DNA of 64,000 nucleotides from contig JH156626.1 in NCBI GenBank assembly GCA_000226015.1, positions 288,809-352,808 on the forward strand, written 5' to 3'. This stretch comes from Mnemiopsis leidyi (lineage: Eukaryota; Ctenophora; Tentaculata; Lobata; Bolinopsidae). Shown in pieces: positions 1 to 11,649 of the stretch (positions are counted from its first letter, which is position 1; each line of letters starts with the position of its first letter). The notes under the pieces are model-generated. The model had not been told where the DNA came from and did not search any database. It saw only the letters and a program-made list of their open reading frames with translations. Made by a program: the position numbers and the translations under genes.

Positions 1-40
1 ATCACTGATAGACATGCAAGAAATTCGTGTGCTGTCATAG

Positions 41-122
41 GGCCGGTAGCTCAATTGGTAGAGCACTCATCTAGACAATGCAGAGGTTGTCGGATCATAC
101 CCGACTCGGCACGGTGCCGGCC
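41..122 (+). pseudogene. tRNA-like / tRNA-derived SINE head
   Basis: The segment has a tRNA-like outline: a D-arm and A-box-like stretch (tagctcaattggtagagc), a 5-bp T stem (gtcgg/ccgac) around a 7-nt loop, and GGCCGG/CCGGCC ends that could pair as an acceptor stem. The T loop (atcatac) lacks the normal TTCGA core, and extra bases sit before the 3' acceptor strand. I read it as a decayed tRNA or SINE head, not a working tRNA. Confidence 0.45.
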
Positions 123-447
123 CATGAATTTTCTGAATTGACTATCAGTGGAAATCGTGTCCGTTCAAATATCTGCTCCGTACACATCATGTAGCTTGGT
201 TGATCCTTCGGCCCACCCACATCATACTAATATCTCATTCCACTCAATCAATATGAATAACATTTGCTTCGGCAACCAAGTATCGTTAATGATCTTACTT
301 GTATCTTGATCATTGGCTCCAGTTCCAACAATGGTGGAAAGGATGAATAACAAGTTGAGGTTCTTTTTGGACAATTCCAGCATAGTTCGTCACAATTTTA
401 TTTCAGTTGTACAGTTTGCATCATACTGCAGTTAGTTTTATTTTCAG
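123..447. other. Upstream flank, no gene seen
   Basis: Ordinary AT-rich sequence between the tRNA-like head and the first exon. I see no coding frame or repeat here. It probably contains intron sequence of the gene that ends at 691, because it closes with a pyrimidine tract and AG acceptor. Confidence 0.4.
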
Positions 448-691
448 ATGCAAAATCGTTGAACACGTATTGAGTAAAGAAAACGTCGACATAGCATTAA
501 GGTGTATTATGTCAAAATTCAAGTTTCCAAGGTGCAAAAATTATAAAAAGCTAAAACAACATGAAGTAGAAATTCCCCAAATGTCTAATTTTACGAAAGG
601 CAAAATAAAACTGGTTGACAACACTATTAATTCTCGCGACTATCTCGATCCGGTAACACGTCGACAATTGGCACGAAGCTATGAACCATAA
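448..691 (+). CDS. 3' terminal exon of an unrecognised gene
   Basis: The exon opens after a good acceptor (ttttattttcag) and reads 81 codons plus one leading base to a TAA. The peptide is basic and coherent (starts CKIVEHVLSKENVDIALRC, ends TRRQLARSYEP) with balanced composition, unlike the AT-rich translations around it. The rest of the gene would lie left of the window or in small exons I could not find. No family recognised. It could be a chance open frame, but the acceptor and clean terminus favour a real last exon. Confidence 0.4.
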
Positions 692-1106
692 AACTCGGAT
701 AATTATACGGTACCTTGGCTCTTGATGTGTCAGTTCGATATAAATTATCATAAAGTTCGATATTTGACAGTTCTACTCAATTGTAACACACACTTGTGGG
801 CCACGGTACACCTGGGTTGTTACAAGTCCCCCTGATCTGAAATTAAGCGGCATGAAGTTTGTGATCGTTCATCATGCAACATTTAGGAACTCCTTAAGTT
901 TCGACCCTGTTCCAGATTAACAATCAAGCCTAGGTACCAGATTTATATATCGCACATCATATATCGAAAATGTCTTTAGTCGTAAAGGAAATTTTACAAT
1001 GCATCAAAATTTTTCTATCGCTGTCCTCTGCCTGTGTGCAAAGTTTCAAGGCGGTTGACATTTCACAGTAGTGTATGCAAGTTTTCAAAGTTTTGGGATG
1101 TAGGCG
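692..1106. other. Intergenic, nothing recognised
   Basis: AT-rich sequence with no sustained frame and no RNA gene or repeat that I can support. Confidence 0.5.
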
Positions 1107-1402
1107 TATGTGTGCAAATCGGCTTAATTAACGGGGGTTTAACGCAGCGTTTAAAAAGCCGTGCATTTTTAGTGCTAACACCGCAGCTTTAAGCAGGTTA
1201 AACGGGATTGTTTGCCACAATTTGGAGGGAAAAAATCGGCTCGAAATTTTATCCCAACTGTAAGGGCGACTAATTTCCACACATTAGAGGCTACTGGGAC
1301 GTTTTGATGAGCTCCTCGTTCGGTATCTTGTATGCACTCAAAATGCGCTGCTTTTTAAACCCTGCACTTAACCCCCGTTAATTAAGCTGATGTGCACACA
1401 TA
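1107..1402. repeat. MITE-like element with ~75-bp imperfect terminal inverted repeats
   Basis: The left end begins TATGTGTGCAAATCGGCTTA and continues through TTAACGGGGGTTTAA and GTTTAAAAAGC. The right end is the reverse complement of nearly the same series, ending TGTGCACACATA. The arms match with scattered differences over about 75 bp and flank a short unique centre. There is no coding capacity. I see no clear target-site duplication, so the superfamily is undetermined. Confidence 0.6.
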
Positions 1403-2406
1403 TCGGTTGGCAAATTTGGACGGGTGCCATGAAGTTAACTTTCATTAGTTTTTCTTCAAATTTTTACAGTTGCTGAACGAAAGTATCAATGAAATTCATG
1501 CAAATATTGAGTATGATTCAATGTGAAACGGCCAAGTTTCGTTCATGCAATATGAATTTCGAAATTTTTTTAAATTCGCAGAAAATTTTTTTTGCGATTT
1601 CCAAAAAAAACTTCCTTTTAAAATCAAAAAATAATTCGTGCAATTAATACTTTAAGTACCTGTACAGCCAAATCAAGTAGCTGCCACAAACCCCTGTTTT
1701 CTACAATCCCCCCTTAACATCAGAACTGAATTTAATCAACATCTCTGTAAATCTTGGAAACTTAAGTTAAGTTCTGAAAATCTCAGTGACACCTAAGCTC
1801 CTGGAGGTTTCTAGTTGTCGGTGAAACGTCATTATCAGAAAGTTCTCACGCCTTCATGTTAACTAGTTTCACAATCACAACCTAAACTTGATAGGTTCCA
1901 GGTTGTCGGTCAGCTGATATGACCCCCGAAAGACTGACTGGGCAGTTTTATTCGATCCCCATGGGTATCCAGTTGTCGGTCACCGAGTTTTTAATGCCTG
2001 CTGAAAGTAGTGCCCCATTTGTGATGTCGTGACTTTGGCATCCTGATTCTCTGCTGGCCTGCAAGCGGCCATAATACATATTTCTTTTTACTCCGGTCAC
2101 TCTTAATCCAAAAACTGTATGAGTACTAAAGTAGAAAAACTTATTCGTTCTGTAAAACCAAACACTTGGGAATGTCAAGAGACTGTTTTTTGACAATAGA
2201 TTCTATAAGCTCGAAATCATTTGACAGATTCTTAAACAGACCTATGTATTCGGTATAACATGTGTGTTTAAATTACAACAGGAGTTTGTCTTAGGTTTAT
2301 GTTGAGGGCTATAGCTATAAGATCTATTGTCGCTATCGTAGCTATTGTAGCTATAGTGCATAGACTAGCTATAGTATCCATATTAGCTATAGTACCTTTA
2401 CGAGCT
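1403..2406. other. Non-coding stretch with weak ~80-bp repeats and a CTATAG-rich tract
   Basis: Between about 1805 and 1985 a short motif resembling ccagttgtcggtca recurs three times at roughly 80-bp spacing. Between 2310 and 2400 a degenerate tract of agctat/ctatag words runs up to the first ACBD5-like exon. The open frame through that tract (Ala-Ile-Val rich) is a product of the simple repeat. Confidence 0.4.
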
Positions 2407-3176
2407 ATGGCAGCTCAACAGCACACAATTTATCTTCATGTGACACCGAAATTGATGGAAATTTCAGGTAATAATTGTCCGTGTATTTTTTCACAAGTAA
2501 AAATTTCTATGTTCCGCAGATATCAGTAATACAGAACATAGCTCTGATAGCATGCAATCCTCTACTCGTAAAAAGAAAAGAAAACAGAGTAAAAAAAACA
2601 GTGATTCTTTCGGGAGCTCTGAAGCGTGTAAGTGTACTAAGTACAATTGACACTAAAGATTAACAATTTCGATTCTCTTTTGCTGGTCTATTTTATTTTC
2701 ACTGCTGTTTAAAATAATGCTTTATTTCGTAAGACGTGTTATCTGTTCTCGTTTGACTTAGACCCCTAATGTCCCCATATAATAATACCTTTAGAAATGG
2801 TTATTATTTTGTGAAAATAAAATTTAGACCGGATGTTTCATGTTGAATTTCACAAAATTAATTACGATGTCCATTCAATACACCAATTAAGAACAACCCC
2901 GACCTCCTTGCAGGCAGCAGTGATGTACGGATAATAGACGTCGAGTCCCAGATTCTCCGAACGCTGCGCCTCATGCGTCAGGACGTCCGCGGCCTCCTCA
3001 AACGTATGGACACTCTGGAGAACATCCTGGCACGTCATCTGCTATCGGAGCAATCCCGTCACAATACTTTGTCGTCCGTTTGGGAACGACGATGGCTCAT
3101 ATTCATGGTCACGTGGCCTGTTTTGACTCAGATTATTGGCTTGTGGTATGTAAGGCGGTATTACAGAAAGAGATAG
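2407..3176 (+). CDS. ACBD5-like tail-anchored protein, C-terminal exons
   Basis: Three exons join in phase: 2407-2467, 2520-2627 and 2914-3176. The last exon encodes an amphipathic coiled-coil segment (LRLMRQDVRGLLKRMDTLEN), then a single membrane segment (LIFMVTWPVLTQIIGLWYV) and a short basic tail ending in RKR. This order and wording match the C-terminus of ACBD5, a peroxisomal tail-anchored protein that tethers to ER VAPs. The middle exon is Ser/Lys rich. The acyl-CoA-binding domain of ACBD5 is not visible upstream in the window, so either the N-terminal exons lie to the left or this is a shorter paralogue. The start at 2407 (MAAQQ) is a guess. The last exon is secure; family assignment is moderate. 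Confidence 0.55.
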
Positions 3177-4668
3177 CATGTCCAGGGGTTTAGGTACAGC
3201 TTTTAATTTTCAATTTCTGCTATTTTGTCTTCTTTCTGTTTAGATGCACATCATTGCTGTAAATCAAAGATTGGTAGTTTTGTTAAGGATTGATAGCTGC
3301 TGTCTTCATCAAATATTCTGGATGCTTAATTCCAATTATAGCCGGGCAAAGCATATCAGCCCATGTTTGTAAATATATAATAAAATTATCGAATTTGACT
3401 TCTGCATTTGGCAAGCCCATTCAATTGTGTCACATGATCTGATAAATTTTGTGTTTTAAGAGTTTGTTTGTTGTTCATTTTTAGTGCGACATAGGTTTCT
3501 CATATCAAATTTGCTAAGAAATTTTTGTAAAGAGTAAAATTACAGTAGAATATATTATCGGATATTGAACTTCTTTTGAATGAAATCTAGCTTTTGCAAT
3601 GTTAACTGTATCCTCTTGCCAAAAATCATGGCATAGCTGCCAAGCATTCCTTAAAAAGTTAAATAGGCTATCAAGAAACCTGACATGATGGCTTGTTTAA
3701 ATGGTAGAAATCTGGTTGAAAATCTGACATTCTCAGGGATTTTCGGTATAAAATAAGACCGGAGCTGTGCGGTATGTTAACAGCTTATTTGGAACTGTTA
3801 CGTTAAGTTAACTACTCTAGTTTGTTGACAGGAATTATCGCTCGCTTCAGTTTGTAATTGAAATTGGTTAAATTTTGTGCAATTATTATTGAATGTATAA
3901 ACTGGATTTATTACTTCTAACTAACCCATAACTGTAGCTATCTAATGTAGTTAAGCTAAAGATTGCGGTAAACTCCTCAGTTTCCAGTATTACGTTTTTA
4001 ACAAATGTGCTTACATCCTTCCATACACTTCCACTAGTTATGAGTTACCAATTGGTTATTGGTTGCCCAACTGTGACAAAATGCCAAATGACAGAAATGA
4101 ACTTTGGCATTAACCACGTGTATTTTGTACTGATATGAGGCCGATAGAGTCTTCAATCAAAAACAACGTATGGCGCGAATAAATTGTCGGTGATTCATTC
4201 AGCGCGTGATAGTTTTTTACGTACGTGCAGTACACTATCTATATGGTCACGTTTACAGAAATCACTAATACTTTATACTATTGAAGACAACAATTACAAC
4301 AATGCTGGCCTTAACTACCAGATTCTCCACCCTTAACATGCATAGTTGTTCAGGGCGCCCAAAATCGATTCGAACGCGATCTGTTTGCTAGTTGTCGAGT
4401 GGGTTACTATGCAGCATGAATCGTGATTGTTCCACTTTTTGTTTCCTCCGCTGCCAAAAGGTCTAGATTTATGACATAGGGATTCGATTGTTTATTGGCA
4501 GGTCGTTAGTGCTTACTCGATGATACATTTAAAAACGTGACAAATTAATACATATGTTCATAAAATAAGAAAATAATTTATCTAAACAGTCAATAAACCA
4601 TCTCAAATCACCACAGAGGCGTTGAAAAGCAATAAATTAAATAAAAATCTGACAAAAACTGGCACCGT
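3177..4668. other. Intergenic between convergent genes, nothing recognised
   Basis: Contains the 3' flanks of the ACBD5-like gene (+) and the ICE1-like gene (-). The sequence is AT-rich and unique as far as I can tell. No ORF, hairpin or repeat stands out. Confidence 0.45.
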
Positions 4669-7600
4669 TCAGGTTAATTTTCTCACTTTCTTAAACTTGA
4701 AATTATTTTGACGCTCAGAAATGAACTCTATCATTTGGAGAGTCTCTGAATGACGAATATGTTCTTTAAAATGACTAGGAATGCAATTAATCCAGTTCTT
4801 CAAGGAGGTTGTCACATAGCTCGGGTTAAGAGGGCTCAGTTTGACGAGACATCTGGCGAGAGTAAACTTCACTTCGGCAGTTGGCGCTGAAGGGAAAACA
4901 CGTTAATACTTCTATGTTCTATCAACATGAAAATGATCTATGAAAGGGAATAGTCAATCGGAGTAATGTACGTAGGAAATTATGTGTGCTGAAAGAAGTA
5001 GCCGTTAGGAAATTGACGGTGGTTATGATATTACAATGAATTATTTTCGTGCAATCGTTCTATTAAGTAAATCACAGAAATCAAGCATTTATGTTGAGAT
5101 CCACGCACCAAACTAGCCTCTGAGCTTCGCACGTACGTACATTTACGCACGCAAAGGCCAAAAAGGACCGACGCGCGCAGCGCATGTATGATATTTGTAC
5201 ATGGAATTGCGTTCAAAAAGTACTAGTAAAATTTGCACCATGCGGGATACTTTCGCTGAACTTGATCCGTAGAATTATGAAACTAAGACAGTGTCCAGTG
5301 ATTAGCACGGTCTATTTTAAACCAATCAAGGAGGTATGCAAGTACCTGTCCAAAGTAATCCTATTAGAGTAGGTAAAAGGTTATCTTTAAGAGTTTTCAC
5401 GTGATCTGCTGCTCTGTAGCATATAATTTCTGACGTCATCAAGTTCGTTATAAGCTCTGTTAACCTGACGATATAAAGTGATATTACTTAAATCTGTCAA
5501 GTAGGCAGCAGGTGTTTATTATATAAATCAGCCGCAAAGATGAAAACGTACGTACGTAGATGAAAACCATCATGAACTGTGTATTGCATTGTAATTCATA
5601 GAACTTGTATAAGCACATCATGGCACATCCCTATCGTTATCTTATAACGCAACAAGCACGATGCATACTATCGAGTTTTAATCTACATACAACTCTACCT
5701 GCACATTCCATATTCAGTAGTAGTAGACAGCTTGTCAAATATTTGAGGCAATAAAGTCGAGGCTAACCACAACCATCCTTGAGACTTCACCATCAACGTT
5801 ACACATATTCGACCCTGTGAGAAGGGGAACGTGAGTGGTTACTCAAATTGTCGTTAGACATTTCGTGTACTATTATCATTGCAGAAACTTTACGATTGGA
5901 ACCTAATCTGGAATCTAAGGAACGACAGATTGGTAACATTTCCCTAAAAACTGAAAAGTAGGATCAGTAAAAACAAACCTGTTCGTTGAGGTTTTTGACG
6001 TCTACATCAGATCCGGCCTCTTCCTTTAAAACAACAGCGTCTAAAGCAGTACTGATAAGTTGATGTTCTACCGCAAACTGATGTATGTACGTCAGCTGTT
6101 CAATAGGAGCAAACTTGAGCTGGGTGTACCGCAGATAAAACTCCAGTCCCGCCAGATACAGATGCTTGACATCCTTGACGCAACTCTTATCGTTGTTCTG
6201 TGACAAGTGTTGGTCTCCAATCAGCAGGTAGATGCTGTAGGTGGAGAAACACTTTAGCAGGTTACAGACTGTCTTGAAGTTTGCGCTGTTTATCGTGTTG
6301 ATGATGTACGCGCGGAGGTATTTCAGATCACCACACTTCATGGACAGCTTAGTGGCAAAGGACAACAGACTGACTTGGGCCTGAGCGAAATTCTTCTTCA
6401 TGGATGAAATCTGGGTAAACAACTTTTCCAACATGAACCGCATCCAGGATTCAGGGTTGAAGTAGGAGTACTCAGAGTTAATCAACTGGTTAAACAAGTC
6501 ATAGAAAAATTCCACCAGTACGTCTATGGGTGGAATGTGAACGTCAGCTGGACTGGTGTCTCTGATGCTGATCTCATTTCGTATCACCCTTATCAGCTTC
6601 TCCTCGATGTTCTGCAGAGCTCTGTTCTTGTGGTTGTAAAGTATTGTCTCCAGGATGTAAGGCACATTCGGCGCACTAGTACAGAGATTGCGCCTGAACA
6701 TTTTGACGAGGTGCTGTGTTGTTCCGTGGGGCACCAAATGTGTGTAATCTTCGTAAGTCGGGTGACAAAGAGGCTCGTCGTCCACTGGAAGGGTTGGAAC
6801 AACTGTTTTCTTGCGCAGATTGTCCAGAAGATTTAGCTCAACAGATGCTACTTGTGGTTCTTGAGTGGCATTGGTTGAAGGAGAGGGAGTTTCAGAATCG
6901 CTTGTTTCCATCACCAAGTGATCTTGATCAACAAAAAGTTGAAGAGGGGTTAACGCCTCAACAGGCACAAAGATGTCAAATATTTGTTTCAGTGAGACTT
7001 GGTGTTTGGGCCCCTCTGTCTTTTTTCGCTTTCTTGACTCAGACAATGGCTTTTCATGGGAGTTTAAACATTCATGGGAGTTTAAACATTCACTCTCAGC
7101 TCTCACTAAACTCAATCTGCATTTCTCTGGCACAGAAGTAAGGTTTTGATCTAGTTTACTGCCAGTAAACCATTTAGAGGCAGGAGGGAGGACAGATGTT
7201 TTAGCAGCATGAGGAACAACAACTTTTACAGAAGTTCCAGTCTCCCTGCAGGGAGCTGGGCCTTTTTTCTTTGTGTCGTCTTCTAATTCTCCTTCTGTCA
7301 CCTCAGGAGGAGTAGAAGCATCCTTCTTTGAAACTGACACATCTTGGATGGTTGGCTCAGCTATCATCAAACTGTTATCCCCCATGATGGATACATCTGA
7401 ATTGGAATCATCAGGAGAGAAAGAAATATCACTATTTTTTTCTAATAGATCAACAGGGTCTTGAATACCGACAGGAGTTTTAGGTAGAGGAGTGAGATTA
7501 AGGTCTAGCGACTTGTTGGCATGCCAGCCACCTGATGGTGGAGGAACTGCTTGGAAGTTTGGTGTCGTAGGGGCATTTTCAGGTGCTGATTTAATAGAGG

Positions 7601-10600
7601 CTGCTTTAGCTTCATTAGTTATAGGGGAAATGGATATGGAGTGGGTGGGAATGTCAGGTTTAAACTCTTTTTCCACAGCTTTAGCTCCAATGGAATTATC
7701 AGCCTCTGTTGTCTTTAGAGATGAGGACGTATCAAGTATTTCAACTTTCTCTGAGGAGAAAGAAGATACAGGAGGGCTTGAAACGGGCACAGACTCAAAT
7801 GATTTTTCAGCAACTGAAATAGTGCATGCAGATTGATTTTCAATTGCAGCAGCAGGGACTTCTTTTAAGTCTAAACATTGCTTCTCTTCAGGGACTTTGA
7901 TAGACGGCTCTTCTCTGATCTTCAATTCATCTTCCTGGACCTCAGCATGTTCAATGGACTTCTTCAGTTCCATAAGATCTTTAGTGGTCATGTAGTTAAT
8001 ATCCTCTGCACCAAGAATATTTTCTCCTGGTGACATACTTGCTGAACTTTTCTTTTTGCGAGTGTTCTTAGGTTTAGGTGCTACTATTTTTGAAGGACTT
8101 GTTGAATTCTGAAGTCTTCTAGACCTCCTAGGAGCTGGTGACTCATTGTTATCACTTGCATCAGAGACACTGGAAGTTCTGCTGGATCTTCTGCGTTTAG
8201 GCAGCTCAGAATCTGCAGTGATGCTAATCTTCCTACTTCGCAGAGATTTTGTGATGATCTTTGGTGGATGATTATCCTGGGAAGTACTTTTCCTTGCCCT
8301 TAATTTCCTTGGGGCAACAAAAGTAGCATCTTTTGAGCCTCTTGACTGAGCAGAAGACCTTGAATCCCCCCTTTCTTTGTCCATACAGTCAGAAGTATCT
8401 GCATCTACTTGACTATCTGATTGGGTATCAACATCACTCTGACTACAGGAGCTTGTAACACCACTGACATCCATTTCAAAAGCACACAACATCGCATCTT
8501 CACTAACAACTTCTTCTGTTGGTGTAGTTGGAGTCACTAAACTGTCACTAGATAATGTAACATTGACTTCAGACTGTCTTTTCACAATCGTCTTTTCTGT
8601 TTTCAATTTTGGCGATGATGGACGATTTTTAGGGCTCTGAGGTGCTACACTAAGGGATGAAACATTTTCTTTTCTACTGGAAACTTCTTCATTGGGGACT
8701 CTACAAGTAGATGCAGCTTCTTCAAGATTTATGTTAGGAGGAGGGCTATTTTCCACATGTCTATCAGTTGTAGGACTCTTGACAGGGGCTTTATCATATG
8801 ATGTTTGACACACTGACTTAATAGCCGAAATGTCTATCATTGCTTTATTTTTCTGAAATAAAACTGGGTCTGTTTTCGGTTTGACAAAAGACATTTTCAG
8901 CAGAGGGACGTGTAATTTTGATACACAAGTCCCCATTGTGCGATTTGGCACCAGAGTTAGTGGTTTGAACTTTTGGTTTTTGGGAGTAGCCTTCTGATCA
9001 CTTTGGGAGTTGTTGGGGGACAGAAGTTCACCATGATGCTGTTGGTTTCTGCAATCTGATAACTTAGAAGAGGGTTTACTGATGGAGGGTTCCAGTAAAT
9101 CATCTTCTGTCTGAGAATCAGATGCAGATACATACTGCTCCTCTCTCTCAATATTGACAACACTCACGATTTCAACATCTGGCACATTTCCAGGATCAGA
9201 AGACACTAGAATCGATTTACTTGGACTCAGCAGATCTCCTAGAGTAGCAACAATAGGGGCAGCTCGAGCTTCTCTACTGGATATGGGTTTCAAGGTTATA
9301 ACAGGATCATTTGGTTCTGATTTTGACTTGTTCATTTCGTTTTTAATTGAAATGGGTTGAAAACTCTGCGTTGAACTCTTAATGTCGGTATCTGATATGT
9401 CTTGTTCCTGAGGAGCTTTGACCACTGCAAGTATGTCTGTTGTTTTTTCTTTGTGAGAAGACTGAGGCCCTTCAGGATCGATTTTAATGACAGAAACTAC
9501 ATCTGTAGCTTCAGATGATTCCTTAATAGAAATGGATGAGTCCTCCAAAAAAGCTGTCTCGGAATTTATGATACTATTTTGCTCCTCACATTTTACAACA
9601 GCAAGCTCAAGAGGCTCAACATTTCTTTGAGGTTCTCTTATCGGTGTTAGCTCACCAGATGACATCATAACATCAAATATTTGCACAATATTAATGACAT
9701 CAGCATTCTTGCACTTTTGAGTGGTTTCCTTTGGTACTATTTGGGACTTTGGGTTTACTGTAGCTGCATTAAACAAATTAAATTCACCAGATGTAGATGG
9801 TAAAGGATCACAAACCAGCACCCCATCTAGCTCGTTTTTAGTTTCTAGCTTATTGTTAGTTTCATGCTCAGACCTAAATGTATCATCTAATTGTGCAGCC
9901 AGGTCTTCATCATCGTTATCTGAAGAACTATTGGATAAATGTCCAGTGTCTGTGACAAGAGACTTTGTTTTTTTCTTGGGCTCTGAAGAATGAGTGAGTT
10001 GTCGTTTTACTGGCCTTTTTAAACTCTTTTTAGGTCTCGCAAAGGATTCAAGATTAAAGTCGCTGTCGTCCTCAGAACTAGACCTCTTTTGATGCTGAAG
10101 TTCAACACCACTAGCGGCTCCTCTACCTCTGCCCCTCCCTCTTCCTCGCCCACGTGCTCTGCCACGAGGAGTCCCATCATATCTTAAACTTGTATTCCCA
10201 GGAAAACTACCGTCTATACTTTTGGTTCTCTTTCTCTGTCGTGTAGGAGACCTCAATACTCCACTTCCAGAAGCTTTGACTGGTGATTTAACCGTTTCCA
10301 AAAAACCTTTTAAGTTTTTCTGAATGGTTCTCTCAATCGTTTTTTCAATGGTGTCCTCTAAGGAGGTGTGACTGTGTGTCATATCTGTGAGCTTCTTGGA
10401 AAGATCTTGATTTTTCTTATCAGCTAATCTGTTAATTGTCTCTTCTCTGTTGTCTTTCAACTTGGTGTTTTCCCTCTTTAAGACACCAATCTCTGACTTC
10501 AGCTTGGTAATGATATCTCCGTGATCTGCTGGCTTTACTGATTTCAGTTCCTTTATGCTTGCATTAGCTTTGGTTAATTTAGCCTGCAACTCTTTACACG

Positions 10601-11649
10601 CTTTCTCAGCAGCAGCTTTTGCTTGCTTGCTCGTCTCTAGATCTTTCTCCATACTAGAAAACTGTATTCTATACTGATCAATGATAGTTTGTTGGGACTT
10701 CATGTTATTTTGTAAAGCCTCAAATTCATCAGCTCGAGGTTTTGAGTAGAAATTCTCAGATGAGTCCAGCTGCTTTTTAAGTTGTTCATTAAGCGTCTTA
10801 GCTTCGGCCTTTAGCATCTCATTTCGCTTTTCCAACTGAAAATGTAACTTATTTAAATCAAAATTCATGATTGTCAAAAATGATACTTGGTGCCTGAAAA
10901 GCAAGGTTCCCGCTGTCCTGCCCCAGAGCATCGTGCCCCAGAGCATCGTGCCCCACCACATTTTCCCACATATTTGGCCCTAGTGACCATTACCCTAACC
11001 CTAACCCAAACCCTTACGAGGTTGTCTGTAGTGGAGCAGGACGTTACTGGGGCTAAATCTCTGGGTTACAGTACTCTAGGGCAGGACGTCGGCCACCAAA
11101 AGCATTGGTGCTTCATCAGCAATTAAGTGAAATAAAAAAACTAAATTTTGCAGTTACAGGTAGAAGAGATGGGTAGTTTTATTGATCTTAGCTAAAAAAT
11201 CGAGTACAGTCAACTTCTGATAAGGCAACTATGACTTACTCCTTCGATTTTCTGTTTCTGTAGCAACATAGCTTTCTTGGTCGTATCAAATTTCTGAAGA
11301 ATCGTCGCGGTTTTAGCTGTTTGACTTCTCATGACAGTAACTAAGTTCCTCAAATCTGCAACCTGAGAGTAGGATTGTAAGTTCATTTAATTCAGCTAAA
11401 TTTGATTTAATTAATCAATTAAATTTGATTTAATTAATTTGATTTAATTAATCAATTACTGTAGCCCATCAGACAAAACAAAACTCATGCAATAAATATA
11501 CTAAATAAGCTTGAGGTGACAACTTCAATTGTTATGAAATGTAACACTACCTCTGACTTTGAAGTCTTGAGTTCAGCCTCAAGTCGTTCACATTTAGCAC
11601 ATTCATATCTTGTATTGAACTCTAATTCATCCATTACAGACAGGGTCAT
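4669..11649 (-). CDS. ICE1: ICE1-like (little elongation complex subunit 1) large coiled-coil protein
   Basis: Six minus-strand exons join in phase: 11551-11649, 11240-11362, 5979-10835, 5699-5814, 5346-5464 and 4669-4886 (1,843 aa). The N-terminus carries C-x2-C (YECAKCERLEAE) and then about 200 residues of coiled coil. A long Ser/Glu-rich, poorly ordered middle follows, with an RG-repeat patch near 10130-10170. The C-terminus is about 400 residues of predicted helices and includes the pattern LSPLNP followed by a helix ending in NW. ICE1 is the scaffold of the little elongation complex, which promotes Pol II transcription of snRNA genes; its members share the N-terminal coiled coil, a long disordered centre and a helical C-terminal domain with a similar LSPxNP motif. 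One 4,857-nt exon holds nearly all of the protein. The start codon overlaps the CENP-X stop (TAATG); Met6 is a possible alternative. Exon structure is strong, the ICE1 name moderate. Confidence 0.65.
10920..11115 (+). repeat. Dispersed repeat copy A (contains CCCTAA-like run)
   Basis: The segment runs from the duplicated phrase catcgtgccccagag through ccctaaccctaaccc to gacgtcggccaccaa. A diverged second copy in the same orientation lies at about 47097-47270, sharing gttgtctgt, tggagcagg, actggggc and aggacgtcggccacca-like words. It lies in the intron between ICE1-like exons 2 and 3. The telomere-like run is part of this repeat family and not a telomere. Confidence 0.6.

Noticed and set aside
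6537-7836. Plus-strand frames over the ICE1-like exon
   Set aside because: They are antisense shadows of a 1,619-codon minus-strand exon with consistent protein texture and splice sites.
10988-11008. Telomere or interstitial telomeric array
   Set aside because: Only two to three CCCTAA units, embedded in a dispersed repeat found again at 47.1 kb.
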